Source of the DNA: Cyanodermella asteris
Lineage: Eukaryota > Ascomycota > Lecanoromycetes > Ostropales > Stictidaceae
Direction: 5' to 3'
DNA: 64,000 nucleotides
Assembly (NCBI GenBank): GCA_900618795.1
Contig: UYJD01000010.1
Span: 133,495-197,494, forward strand
Shown: piece by piece, positions 20,813 to 31,944 of the stretch
Numbering within the stretch: position 1 is the stretch's first letter
Layout of the letters: each line of letters opens with the position of its first letter
Made by a program: the position numbers and the translations under genes
Notes under the pieces: model-generated
What the model was told of the DNA's origin: nothing
Seen by the model: only the letters and a program-made list of their open reading frames with translations
Database searches by the model: none

Positions 20813-22219
20813 ATGACCGCTCTGGGCGCAATTGTCAGAACCCAGAGACCCCAAGTCTCAGAGAAAGGCGCACCAATCCAACACAGAACTCCATCCCTTT
20901 CTTCCGCCGCCACAGTCGCTGAAAACACCTCCGATGATCCCGTATTTCCAGCCCATCCTCCTCCAACCGACGCAACACCGCCGCCCCCACCAGACGGAGG
21001 ACTCGAAGCCTGGACCCAGGTCCTCGCCGGCCATCTCGTTCTCTTCAACGTCTGGGGCTACATCAACAGCTTCGGCATCTTCCAAGGGCCCTACCAAACC
21101 CTGCTGAACCTCCCGCCCTCGACCATCTCCTGGATCGGCAGCGTTCAAGTCCTCCTCGTCTTCGGCCTCGGTGGCATCACCGGGCGCTTCCTCGACAACG
21201 GCTACTACAGACACGCGTTATGGGTTGGGACCATTCTCAACCTCCTCGGCGTGTTCATGAGTAGCCTGGCAAGTGAGAGCTACTGGCAGTTATTCCTAGC
21301 CCAAGGCGTGTGTCAGGGCTTAGGAGGCGGGATCTTCTTCCCGCCGACGATGGTGCTGGTGACGACGTATTTTGAGAAGCGGAAGGCGCTCGCTGTGAGC
21401 TGTGTAAGTTCCGGGACGGCGATCGGGGGTGTCGTGTTCCCTGTCATCGCGCAACAGCTACTCCCCCGACTCGGACTTTCCTGGACGGTCCGGATCATGG
21501 GGTTCGTGATCCTGTTCAACTCCATCGTCGTCCTCGCCATCGCCCGGACGAGGTGCCTTCCCCGTCGACCCAGCTCTGAGCCGCTTATCGATCTGGCTGC
21601 GTTCAAGGAACTGCCGTACCTCCTCTACGCGATCGCGAGCTTCTTCTTTTTCTGGGGCATGTATTTCGCGTACTACTACAGTCGGAAATACACCATCGAC
21701 GTCCTGCACGTCGACGACAGCACATCTTTCACCATTCTCGTCATCCTCAATGCCGTCGGTTTGCCCGGTCGAATCCTCGCCGGAATGGCCGCGGATCGCT
21801 GGTTCCGAGGCGGAAATTCCGTTTTCCTCCTCACGGGCTGCTGTATCGTGGCCTCACTGTGTCTTTACCTGTGGCCGACTGTCCACAGTCTACGGGGTCT
21901 GTACGCGTGGATCGTGTTCTTCGGCCTTTTTGGCTCGGCGATACAGGGTATGTACCCGACGTGTGCGGCGAGCTTGACGGACGATGTTGGGAAGAGGGGA
22001 GCGAGGTTTGGGATGGTTTGTGCGCTCGTTGGCGTTGCGTGTCTGACGGGACCGCCGTTGGCGGGCAGGTTGATTCAGACGGATGGGGGAGGGTATATTG
22101 GGGCGCAGGTTTGGGGTGGGACGAGCTTGTTGATTGGAGCGTTTTTTGCCGGCGCTGCTGGAATTGTCCTCGGGAGGCAGAATCGCAGGGTTTCAAACAA
22201 GGAAGTCAGGGAGGTTTAG
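20813..22219 (+). CDS. MFS monocarboxylate-type transporter (MCH/MCT-like)
   Basis: Intronless, 468 residues from ATG 20813. The disordered N-terminus ends in PPPPPDGGLEAWTQVLAGHL; the DGG-W motif before TM1 is the hallmark of fungal monocarboxylate/riboflavin-type MFS transporters. About 12 helices follow, with the expected WGYINSFGIFQ in TM1, GPYQTLLNLPPSTISWIGS after it, and GLGGGIFFPPTMVLVTTYFE near TM4-5. KRKALAVSCVSSGTAIGGVV and GLPGRILAGMAADRW also fit. Probably sits in the plasma membrane; the substrate cannot be read from sequence. The tail after TM12 is short and charged. The gene is GC-rich relative to the flanks. Confidence 0.92.
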   Translation: MTALGAIVRTQRPQVSEKGAPIQHRTPSLSSAATVAENTSDDPVFPAHPPPTDATPPPPPDGGLEAWTQVLAGHLVLFNVWGYINSFGIFQGPYQTLLNLPPSTISWIGSVQVLLVFGLGGITGRFLDNGYYRHALWVGTILNLLGVFMSSLASESYWQLFLAQGVCQGLGGGIFFPPTMVLVTTYFEKRKALAVSCVSSGTAIGGVVFPVIAQQLLPRLGLSWTVRIMGFVILFNSIVVLAIARTRCLPRRPSSEPLIDLAAFKELPYLLYAIASFFFFWGMYFAYYYSRKYTIDVLHVDDSTSFTILVILNAVGLPGRILAGMAADRWFRGGNSVFLLTGCCIVASLCLYLWPTVHSLRGLYAWIVFFGLFGSAIQGMYPTCAASLTDDVGKRGARFGMVCALVGVACLTGPPLAGRLIQTDGGGYIGAQVWGGTSLLIGAFFAGAAGIVLGRQNRRVSNKEVREV

Positions 22220-22713
22220 TTCGGTATGCTGAATGAGAACAAATACATCAAATGACAGGCGGGACACACATCCGCGACAAGGATTCAAGTGATGGTAATT
22301 TGTTGAGGGCTGCGGTACCTCAATTCCTTAGACTAGGCTTTGCATTTTGGTCAACTTCCAAATTGTCATCTCAACTCTGCGCTATGTGCAGATGTGAGTC
22401 TCAGCAGCCGCAATCCTAGCTTCCAAATATCCCCAACCTTGACATATTCTTGCCGTGCGGTTATGCAACAATCAAGTAAAGTAGTATGCTTTTGTCTCCC
22501 CATATTGCACCTGTCGATGTTCAATCCTGCGCGCAAATATCCGCGTGTAGCGGTGGGTATCGTGCCCCCTCATCAAGACGTTCGCCTGTCGATGTTCCTA
22601 ACGGCAGTCTTGTCGAAATGCAGCTCGACCTCGAGTGCGGGCATTATTGCAGCAACTCCAACTTCAATGTGATACGGTAGTCCATTCGCTACCGTTCAGT
22701 GTTGGCACGCCGT
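22220..22713. other. intergenic, convergent gene ends
   Basis: No gene. The 13-mer CCTGTCGATGTTC occurs twice, near 22508 and 22577, and may be chance. Confidence 0.5.
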
Positions 22714-23988
22714 TCACTCCTGTTCAAATCTTGGTAAGTCTGTGCATGATTTTGATAAGTGGTGTGTTAATGCTTGAGCCGACAAAGGGGGCTCACACAG
22801 CAGTTTCTCAACAACATTACAACGTTCTAGTTCAGGGGATTCAAGGAAAGATGTGGCGGGTGTACCTGTGCCATTCACTTCATCAGCGTCGTCGTCTGAT
22901 GTTATAATCACCGGGGTTCGGATCTCCGAGGGCGTCTTGGAGCCGTTTGGCGCTGTGTCGAGAGTGTCAAGCATGGCGTGGGTCTCTGCTTTGGGCGTGT
23001 CGTCATTCTGCGCAGGGGCATCAACAGTGTCAAGCTCCGAGCTAACTCCATTCTGCACCGACTCGACCGCTGGCGCGTCGACAGTGTCGAGCAGTGGCTT
23101 GTTTCCATTTTGCGCTGGCTGGGCCCATACGCTCTTGCTTGGAGCAGAGGCTTCCCTGTAACTCTCCCCGTTCTTAGCCGGCTCACCTCGAGCGATTCTG
23201 GCACGTTTGAGCTGTGCCTCCAGGAGAGCCCTCCTCTTTGCTTCGGCTTCCGCGTTGATCTCCTTTTGTCGCTCCTTCTCCGCTGCACGTTGGCGCTGCT
23301 TCTTCGTCTGTTCCTGCTTCTCAGACTTGACTTGCGTGCGCTGTGTCTTGGTTGGGACAGACGTCCACTCCGCCTGCTGAGGAACAGGTGCGAGTTCGTC
23401 TTCTTGTGTGATTCGAATTGTGTCGACGGGCGTCGGGCCCACGTCAGTGCTCATACCGGCAGCGCCCGATGATGCTGCCGCGAGCTCAGCTTCCGAAACT
23501 TCTGGCTGCGCTACCTCTGAAGTAGTGGAGGGAGTTGCCCTACCACTTGATGTTGTAGCGTCAGACTGAGCTGCCGTCGCCTTCTTGCCCTTCTTCTTGT
23601 TCTTTGGCTTGGCTGGCAATGTGTCACTCTTCTTGGTTGATGTGCCGTTCTGTGCCTTTTGCATAGCACGAGCAAAGTCGGCAGCTGTTTCTCCCTCCTC
23701 TTCGACAATTGCATCTTCTGTAGTCGAATCGGGAACAGGCGCTACAGGTTCCGGGGCCTTTGCCTTTGCCTTCAGCTTTGGCTTCGATTTGGCGGCTTTC
23801 GGCTTTGCTTGTCGCCTCTCTGGTTGTGTGTGCTCGACTGCTCTAGCTACTGGCCGTACTTGAGGCGGGGAAGTTGGAGTTCTGATAAGACCGGCTCTGT
23901 GAGCATACCACGCCCCGAAAGCGCTCACAATAACCCAGCCGAAGCCGGTTGTAGCCCACGGGTGTGAAAGTACAGCCCCCATCTTCAA
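22714..23988 (-). CDS. orphan membrane-anchored, lysine-rich coiled-coil protein
   Basis: Frame of 424 residues from MKMGAVLSHPWATTG. One N-terminal hydrophobic helix (GFGWVIVSAFGAWYAHRAGL) anchors the protein. A Lys/Ala/Pro-rich linker follows (RQAKPKAAKSKPKLKAKAKA), then AADFARAMQKAQNG and KPKNKKKGKKATAAQ. A strongly charged predicted coiled coil with QRQRAAEKERQKEINAEAEA lies in the middle. The sequence LDTVDAPA recurs twice with a diverged LDTLDTAP copy, so this region is an internal repeat. The last 40 residues may be intron read-through, since a donor-like GTACAC lies after GTG near 22869. No family assigned; the architecture suggests an ER or nuclear-envelope anchored protein with a cytosolic basic tail. 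Confidence 0.7.
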   Translation of the reverse strand: MKMGAVLSHPWATTGFGWVIVSAFGAWYAHRAGLIRTPTSPPQVRPVARAVEHTQPERRQAKPKAAKSKPKLKAKAKAPEPVAPVPDSTTEDAIVEEEGETAADFARAMQKAQNGTSTKKSDTLPAKPKNKKKGKKATAAQSDATTSSGRATPSTTSEVAQPEVSEAELAAASSGAAGMSTDVGPTPVDTIRITQEDELAPVPQQAEWTSVPTKTQRTQVKSEKQEQTKKQRQRAAEKERQKEINAEAEAKRRALLEAQLKRARIARGEPAKNGESYREASAPSKSVWAQPAQNGNKPLLDTVDAPAVESVQNGVSSELDTVDAPAQNDDTPKAETHAMLDTLDTAPNGSKTPSEIRTPVIITSDDDADEVNGTGTPATSFLESPELERCNVVEKLLCEPPLSAQALTHHLSKSCTDLPRFEQE

Positions 23989-25812
23989 ATGTCAGTCTGA
24001 CTCAGGTAATCACGAGCTGTCGAGAAAGCGGACTATATGTGTTGTAAATAGGTGGGTTAGGGCTCAAAATGCCGTTGAAGCTAGAGCCGTGCCAAGGGGC
24101 AATTGTGATCCGAACCGGACAATCGCAAGTGGCCGTTGATTCCAAAGCAGAAAATCATGCAAGCCTGTACCAAGGTCTACAGCCGACAATATTGTGCGCA
24201 GGCGAGTTGTGTGTTGGTGGTTGGAGAAGGAGAACAGAGACGTACTGTCGCAGGTGTCACGAACCGAGTCCTGCCTCTTTATGTGGGGGCGCAACTCGAG
24301 TGTAATTATGTGTAGCAGGCGAACAAGCAGTCTGTACTGGAAGTGATATGTTAGTGAATTGTAGCGAACAGAGGAGTCGAGAGAGCGGAGACGAACAAGT
24401 TGAAGACGGACAGCTGTAGCCAATAACCGGTGCTGCAACACGGGGCGGGTGACACGCGTGACGGTACGAGGGCGCGTTGCGATGCGGAGACGAGCAACCC
24501 GAAAAGCGACAGAATCGAGAGCGATTGAAGGAGCCCAAACGCCGAATAAAGAAGGCAGCAGGAGGTTGAGGTGGTGGTGGAAGAGTGTACCGTATCGAGG
24601 ATGAGGAAGCTGTCTGCGTCTTGGGAAGCTTGTCGCATGGGATGATGAAACCGGCGTTGCCGATCTCAGTCTGCCTGCTAATCCTGATCCCTTAAAGCTC
24701 GCTTCGCTGCGCCGCTTTAGCCGACTACCTGTAGACCCAAAGGCTTTCTTCTCCCGCAGCCCGCACGCTGCCCTGGTCGAACTCAATTTCTGCCCCCGGT
24801 TTCGATGATCTTGAGCCGCAATGCTGGTCGGTTCGGTGGTGGTTCTGTATTCCTTTTGCCTAGCTGCCTAGGGTTGCCGTATATTTCGATACACTCGAAC
24901 ATTGGCTCTTATATAGGGCCAAGCTCCTGCATTGTTGCCACGGACGTCGTCTGACCACCATTCTCTGGCCTGCGGGGGCGTCCCCACGGAAATGCAGAAA
25001 GATGAGGCAATTTGCGTCTTCAACCAAGGCCAAGCTTCTCCCGCAGTGTGGGCCAGCACCGATTGGGAAGGTCTGTTGGCCACCCCCTTGGTGTTGGAAG
25101 CCCTGCCCAATCCAGGGTCTTCCATAGCCAATCCCGAAACCGAAAGATAGATGTTTTATGTGTGAAGTCTCAGTCCTTGCATACAACTGTACGACGGTGA
25201 GTTGTGGCGGCGGAACAGCTCGTCAAACGGAGGCATCGATGAACTCAAAATCTGGCGGGTACCAAAGAGAAGCGACACATTTGTCCTCGGAATTTGGCTC
25301 ATCAGATGTTGATTTCAGTGACGAGGAGACACTTGTTAGAAAATGTAGAGCTTGTGCCTTGACATTGTACAGAGCAACCGCACTCAAGCAGGCGCCGAGC
25401 TTTCGATCATGGGCAGGCAAGCGAAATGTATGCCGTGAGGGACAACACTTGGACAAGTTTTGAGCTGATCGATAAGCCAACATGTAGCAAAACGGTTTCT
25501 TCTCATTGTCGTCAAAGTGTTCGTCTCTTTCTTTCTTTCCTCTTTCCTTTCCCGAAAAAGAAACTGGAAAGACAAAAAAGCAATGTCTGGAAGTCTATGT
25601 GAGTTGAACATACTAGTAAGAATATTGGGCTATACGCTGTACTTATGAAGGATAGCTCTATTTCGTCCCACAGCTTGATTTTGAAAGCCCTGTCAAGATA
25701 AGACATGAATTCGCTGGCGGGTTCACCACCACTCGCATGTAACATCCGTCCTCCTGCGCCGTCCACAACTGTGTGCATCAACAACGCTCTACCAACAACC
25801 TCTCACGACCAC
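23989..25812. other. long intergenic region, no convincing gene
   Basis: A 240-codon minus frame (24064-24786) is Arg/Leu/Ser-rich with no domain and looks like non-coding composition. A pyrimidine-rich tract (CTTTCTTTCTTTCC type) lies near 25525-25555. The promoter of the 23988 gene is here. Confidence 0.45.
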
Positions 25813-26544
25813 TCAATCACAACGCCCAAACTGCGCCTGACACCAGTTTGCCGCGCCACAAAAGTCCGTCGTATTCCCACAATAATTCGACCCCGAGCAA
25901 CACAATCCAGCCGCACACTTGCAATTCACGATCGGTCCACACGTATCTCCCGCCTGCGCGATCCCGGGCGTGGCCGTCGGGTTCGGCGGAGCACTCATGC
26001 TATTGCATTGCCCAAATCCGGCCTGACATCCATCTCCGCAATACAGACTCTGGTCCTGAATGTTGTTCTTGGGTCCGCAGTGGCCGGCGGCCGAGCAGCA
26101 GCGGTAGAAGTAGCCGGAGAGGCCGGCGCCGGGGCAGGAGACGCCGTTGGAGGCGGTGCCGCAGACATCGATGTCGGGGACTGTGGAGGCGTAGATTGAG
26201 GAGGATGTTGAGGATGTGGATGAGGATGTCCTTGTTGAGGTTCGCGACGTCTTTGATGAAGTCTTGGACAAAGATTTTGGGGTCGTCTTGAGAGTCGTCT
26301 GAGGTGTCGAGGCGTATGTCGATCCCGAGGACGACAGCAGCAGGTTCGCACAGCTAGATCCAGGTCCAGAGTATTTGCTCAAGCAGGTTGCCGGATCACA
26401 ATGGGCGGCATCAGTATCACACCAGCCATATTGCGAGCAGCAATTCCCTGATGCGCAGACTTGGTTGCTGTATGACGGACCACAGTTCTGTGCTGAGACT
26501 GTGAAAGCAAGTGTAGAAAGCGCAAAGACGGATCGGAGCAACAT
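25813..26544 (-). CDS. secreted protein with three chitin-binding type-1 (CBM18) domains
   Basis: Intronless, 243 residues. A signal peptide (MLLRSVFALSTLAFTVSA, cleavage before QNCGPS) is followed by a first hevein-like module (about 20-65) with CASGNCCSQYGWCDTDAAHC. A Ser/Thr linker (about 70-120) is likely O-glycosylated. The second module (about 127-180) contains FYRCCSAAGHCG and a stretch ending CGDGCQAGFGQC. The third (about 198-243) contains CKCAAGLCCSGSNYCGNTTD and ends at the C-terminus. The aromatic chitin-contact positions (SQYGWC, GYFYRCC, GSNYCG) are kept. There is no catalytic domain, so it probably only binds chitin: either wall remodelling or shielding of wall chitin from host enzymes, as CBM18 or LysM effectors do. 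No GPI signal seen. Confidence 0.9.
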   Translation of the reverse strand: MLLRSVFALSTLAFTVSAQNCGPSYSNQVCASGNCCSQYGWCDTDAAHCDPATCLSKYSGPGSSCANLLLSSSGSTYASTPQTTLKTTPKSLSKTSSKTSRTSTRTSSSTSSTSSSIYASTVPDIDVCGTASNGVSCPGAGLSGYFYRCCSAAGHCGPKNNIQDQSLYCGDGCQAGFGQCNSMSAPPNPTATPGIAQAGDTCGPIVNCKCAAGLCCSGSNYCGNTTDFCGAANWCQAQFGRCD

Positions 26545-28231
26545 GGTTATAGCTGTGGGAGAGGAAAGATATGTGGGCAGTAAATTCCTTCGAAGTGCGA
26601 TTCTGATGTGCCACCAAACAGTAAGGAGTACGGGTCAAAAGTGTTCTAGAAAAAGCTGGAACTGCGCAAGGGGAATCGAAGATCTGTTAAAGGATCCCAG
26701 AACAATCAAGGAGAGGACGTGCGACGGATTATAACAAAAGCGCACGTTGTGCAAATCTCAAGAGTGGACTCAGATTCAAACCTTACCGGATAATCCTGAT
26801 TGGGCGCTTTCCCACGAATGCTGTTTAGGGCCTGGTTCTGTGAGCCCTCATTTAGAAACAACCTCGTGTTTACGGGAGAGGCATGAACATCACACGGGCT
26901 CTCCAAAGGATTCCCAAGGTCAGTGACATCCCAGAAAGAAATGTTTCTGACTCGACCCGAACAAGGTGTCGCACAGACAAACGGCGGCTTGCTATGCATG
27001 CGGGCTCCGCATCATTCGTTACCAACCACGATTCCGTAACGGGTAGCTTGTTTGCGTACCCTCGCGTCGTGCAGCTGGCCGATTGAGCTCTCGACGTAAC
27101 AGGTTGTCTATCGTTTTGGGACACCGAGGGCCGCCGCTTACATTGAGCTGTGTTGCTGTGCTGGCAGCCGAATCGTGTTGCGGGTGGGAGTGGTCAGACG
27201 CGCGCCACCGCTTTTCTAGTTTTGCCGGGACTGGGGAAAACAGGGCAAGGGGCTGGTCAGATGCAAAGCTCAAAGGAGACTTTCTCGAGCTCGTAGGCGG
27301 TTCCTTGCAGGAGCTACACGAGGTTGGCAGCAAAGGCGTGGCTGGTGGAACGGCAAGATGGAGATCGGATGATGCGTGCTCCAGCTGGCACGACAAGGCT
27401 GCCCACTGGCGTGCTGGTCAGTAGTAGCACGCCTCACAAGGAGCCCACAAGACACGTGCTGATGGTGGAGAGACAAGCGCTAGAGAATGGATATCATCTC
27501 TGATGCCTTGTCGACGCTCTTTACGGATTGTAAGCAAAGCGGAAGCCAGTCGTAGTGCTTGCGGGCGGCATCACGATGAGATGTTTCGCCGACTTTGGCT
27601 CGACTTTTGACGCCGGGAATGTCAAGGAGCAGGTGGCCCGCTGACCCGTCCAAGGCTGATCCGACTCTCAAAAGTGTACCCGACGGATTTCAGATACAGG
27701 CTTGTGCCTCACGGGGAGCATCAAGTCGCAGCTCGGAATTGAAGACGGGCAAGTTTTGGTATTTGTGTTGCGATTTTATTCGACCACTTTGCCCCAAATC
27801 AGCATGATGACAGCCCTGTACGACAAAGGCTAGCAGTATTTGCAGCCGCGGAGTGAAGCAAAGACCGTCTTTCATTCCCAGGCTTCTACGACGATAGGAA
27901 TAATGCACACCATCCAAGATGTAAGGTCCGGACCTACGATGCGCGGCTTGCTCGGCAACTCAATCAGTGCTCTCGGCTGTGAGTCGGCGAGCGCGCCAGC
28001 TGCGGTTTGTAAAGGATAAGCCCGCTTCTTTTCTCATCTCCAGCGATTTTCGGAGCTCAATTCATCTGGGTGATTGAGGTCCTTCGTCTGAAGCAGGGCC
28101 GTGACTCAATTGACCCATATCAAGTTGCCTGTCATTGTCATTATAGGTGCTTTGGTCACTGTGTGACGGTCGATTCCTGCATTGCATCTTTTCTCCACTC
28201 TCCACTCACGCACACACACACACACACAATC
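26545..28231. other. long divergent intergenic region
   Basis: Promoters of the chitin-binding gene and of the aminotransferase. A 113-codon plus frame at 27083-27424 lacks domains or splice partners and I do not call it. No RNA gene recognised. Confidence 0.45.
28211..28228 (+). repeat. (CA)9 microsatellite in the aminotransferase 5' leader
   Basis: Nine CA units ending 3 bp before the start codon at 28232. Confidence 0.9.
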
Positions 28232-29524
28232 ATGAGGTCGAATATCTTGAGGCGCGCCATTGCGCTCTCGAAGCCAGCCAGAAGTGCTCGCATCGGCGGA
28301 GCAACTCAGTCGGGATGCGGCGGCCTGTCGTCAAGGCAGTACAGCTCTATTGCTTCGGATTTGAATCTGCCTGACCTGGATTCGACAAAGCTCGAGGTCA
28401 CGAAGACAACAACCCCCAAAGAGCTCCTACCAGCGAATGAGCTCGTCTTTGGCCGCAACTTCACAGGCGAGTTGGCCCGTTCCAGTCAGAGTCCATCAAC
28501 ATGCTAACATGTCGCAGACCACATGCTCACAGCCGAGTGGACCGCTTCTTCTGGCTGGCAAGCACCTCGCATCACCCCATACCAGAATTTCTCCCTCGAC
28601 CCCGCAACCAGTGTCCTGCACTACGCGTTCACGGCATTCGAAGGCACAAAAGCATACAGGGCAAAAGATGGCGGCGTACGATTGTTTAGACCCGACAAGA
28701 ACTTTGAGCGAATGAATCGGTCCGTGGCGCGCATCGCATTGCCTACCTTCAACAAGGAGGCGGCCGTGGAGTTATTGCGCAGGTTCGTGGAGCTGGATCA
28801 GAGGTTCATTCCGAACGAGCGAGGCTACAGTCTGTATCTCCGACCTACCATGATTGGAACCCAGGGGACACTCGGCGTTGGTCCACCGGGCTCGGCATTG
28901 TTCTTTACCATCGCAAGCCCCGTTGGACCGTACTACGCAAGTGGTTTCAAAGCCGTTAGGTTGGAGGCCACGACCTACGCGACGCGAGCCTGGCCTGGCG
29001 GTGTGGGAGACTCGAAGCTGGGAGCCAACTACGCACCGTGTGTGCTTCCTCAGGTACAGGCAGCGTCGAGGGGATACCACCAGAACCTGTGGATCTTTGG
29101 CGAGGAGGAGAAAGTGACCGAGGTCGGAACGATGAACTTGTTCGTCGTGCTGGAGAAGCCTGAGGGCGGACTGGAGCTCGTGACTGCTCCGCTCGATGGC
29201 ATGATCTTGGCTGGTGTTGTTCGAGACAGTGCTCTGACGCTTGCTCGGGAGCGATTGGCGCCCAAGGGATGGACCATTAGCGAGCGTTATGCTACCATGC
29301 CGGAGCTTGTCAAGGCTGCTGATGAGGGACGATTGAAGGAAGTCTTTGGTACGGGTACGGCTGTGGTCGTCAGCCCGGTGCGAAGCATCAAATACAAGGA
29401 CAGAGAGATCGACTGTGGTTTGAAGGCAGACGAGGAGGTCGGAAAGGTTGCGAAGACGATGAAGGACTGGTTAGATGAGATCCAGTACGGCGAGATCGAC
29501 CACCCTTGGTCCGTGAAGGTGTAA
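28232..29524 (+). CDS. BAT1: branched-chain amino acid aminotransferase, probably mitochondrial
   Basis: PLP-dependent fold-type IV enzyme that interconverts Leu, Ile and Val with their keto acids; in many organisms it also aminates the last intermediate of methionine salvage. Exons 28232-28466 and 28518-29524 give 413 residues. The 51-bp intron is GC-AG (ACAG|GCGAGT...GCTAACATGTCGCAG); splicing restores FGRNFTDHMLTAEW, which matches the family. The first ~45 residues are rich in Arg, Ser and Ala with few acids (MRSNILRRAIALSKPARSAR), a mitochondrial presequence. Motifs include HYAFTAFEGTKAYR, LYLRPTMIGT, GDSKLGANYAP (PLP lysine) and EVGTMNLFVV. Confidence 0.94.
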
Positions 29525-31944
29525 GAGATAATGATTCGAAACGATCGGGCTCGTCTTCAGACCATCAAAAAGAAGCTATATTCAAGACTTCCAGCATCGA
29601 GCACTGCATGTTTCCCTACTATAACGTAAACAGGTCGACTTTCCATGACACAGGAGCTGTGCAATGCCCGTATATTTTCTTGCAAGCCAGCACCGCAGAG
29701 ATGAAATCAACCACGTGTGATCACAAAACTGCACGAACTGCCCCATTTGCTGAACGACGCTAGTCTGACCTCTATTCCAACATGGCAACGACACTTTCCA
29801 ACACCGAATTGTAATTCCTGGCCATCAGCAGAAGCCAACTCCAGGCACCCTCATGAGCGAATTGATGCTACAAACGCGCCCACGCTCTATACGAAGACGA
29901 CCGACTGTTCTTGATTTCTTGTGCAGACATAATCTGCTCGTAGCTCGACGACGAACAGACACTTCCCTGGTCTACTCCTGTAGCCTGCCAGGCTCTGACA
30001 TTGCTGAGGACCCGCAGCTCAGCTCATTCGATTTAAGCTTTCGTGCCAGGTCATCCGGCCTCTTACACTCGGAGGCCGGGCTGCAACGCGACAGCGTGCG
30101 TCTCAGACACGCCCGCACCTAGGGTGTTGGTGACAGTCTTGGATGGGCTGCTGATGTCTCTCTGGCCAATTTCGCCCTTGGCGGGCTTGTCGCCAATTCT
30201 TGGTTGCACCTTGGTCACGGCAAGGGAGTTGGCGAGCTGATATTGTCATCAAACTCTGTCACACTTTGTCATGGCGTTGTATGTAAAAGTTGTGAAGACT
30301 GAAGGATGCCCAGGATGCGAGCTGGAGGTTTGGCAAACGACTCGGCAAATGCTTCGTCTACGGTATGAACTACTAGTACTCCTGGAGTCCGACTCACCGT
30401 CCGAAGCAGCGAAAAGTTCCCGCCTGGGCAAGGAGAAGACCTGGTTTTGATTATACTCTTCGACTCCGGCAGATTCGCATTCCGGCTTCAGGTACGTGCA
30501 ACTGCCCACCTCCTCTACAGCTTACCCGTATGCGATGCCTGGGCGGTTGCGCGCGGACCAAGGATTTGCTTAGCACCTAATCTGCAGCTTCGAAAAGATG
30601 AACACGTCCGGGATCTACCTGGGGACGCGCAAGGGCTCGATGTGGTGGGTGTGTTCTGAGCCAAGGGTCGTTAAAGTGGTGACCCCAGGCGTGACGGTTG
30701 AACCGCGAACGACGCCGAGGAGTACAGCACAGCACAGGACGAAATAGGACGAAGGAGGATTGTACGGTGGTGGTCGAGAATGCGTGATAGTTCAAGGGGA
30801 GCAGGTCAATCAGTCTGCATCGTTCGAAAGGGTCACAAGCCGCATGGCAATGGCACGTACCGAAAATAGTTGGCGAGAGGACTGTAATCATGTGCTTGGG
30901 CGTGGAGATTATGCTGAGTCTTGAAGGGAACACGTCGGTGGCATCGCGTTGGCTGAGCCCCCGGCCGCTGCTTGGTCGTCTACTACTTACTCGGCCGAAC
31001 TCCAAACTTTTTCCGTCACGGCTTCTCCGGGCCAATGGCGTTGCCGTGGCGCCCCTGGATCTGGCCGGGAATTTGGAGCACCAGAAATGCGAAACAGGTT
31101 TCAGACGTGCCGGTGACGCTACCTCTAGAGAGGGCTGTCCCGACTGCCACTTTTTTTTTCTCATTTGTTCGCGTGCATGAGCATGACGCTGGGCTGCTTG
31201 GAGTTCATGGGCGGCCAGCCTCATGGCATGAGTCGATGGCATGTTTCCACACCGTGAGAAACCAAGGCATCGTCAATGCTCTGGGACAGAAACACGTCGG
31301 CATTAGGTGAACACCGACGATACAGTCGACGAAAGGCGTTGTGCAGCAATGCACAAGCCCACGTCGCTTGTGCGAGTGGAACATTGGCGTCGCTCAGGCC
31401 GCGAAGCATCTTCATTGGCAGCACCACGCCAAACCCAAGCAGGCCCCCGGTCCCCCTAGCATGACAGATTTGAACGGTAGTCAGAAATTCTCATTGCGGT
31501 GGGCGTTTCAGTGTGGCTCTTCTGCTGCTTCAGCCATTCAGGCTGATCGCTGCTCACTGCCATGCATCGTCTGACGGGCCCCCTGCTGTCTTAGCTATAT
31601 CAGTGCCTGCTCCCCGTTCCGTCCACTGCTCTCGTCATCAACTCCAGCCATCCTCATCTCGCCGACAGCACCTCATAAGACATCTACACGTATCCAGCCG
31701 TGACCAGCCATACATTGCCTGCCTCGTACCTGCAGCCACCTCGATCCAGACCCGACATCGAGACCGTGTCGTCGCTCTCATCTACTACCCCTGCAGCGTG
31801 TCCGGCAAGCACCAGACACTCAAATAAACACACCGGCGAAGACTCTCCTTGCTGCTGGTCAGCGAGATTTCAATTCTACCCGCCACCCAACCATCTCGAA
31901 ATTCCATCGAACCTTGCCTTATTAACCTCGCTCCGTCTCCGACA
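29525..31944. other. 2.4-kb gene desert
   Basis: Frames present (e.g. minus 30577-31242) are basic, low-complexity and lack domains. The last ~380 bp before 31945 are C/T-rich with few G, which suits a long 5' leader. An 11-T run lies near 31150. No repeat or RNA gene recognised. Confidence 0.45.

Noticed and set aside
22508-22590. CCTGTCGATGTTC repeated twice as a possible regulatory or repeat unit
   Set aside because: Only two 13-bp copies about 70 bp apart, with no flanking similarity; chance cannot be excluded.
24064-24786. 240-codon minus frame
   Set aside because: Arg/Leu/Ser composition, no domain, no splice partner; looks like non-coding sequence.
27083-27424. 113-codon plus frame between the chitin-binding and aminotransferase genes
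   Set aside because: No domain, no splice signals placing it in a gene, and composition like its surroundings.
30577-31242. 221-codon minus frame in the gene desert
   Set aside because: Basic low-complexity composition, no domain and no related frame nearby.
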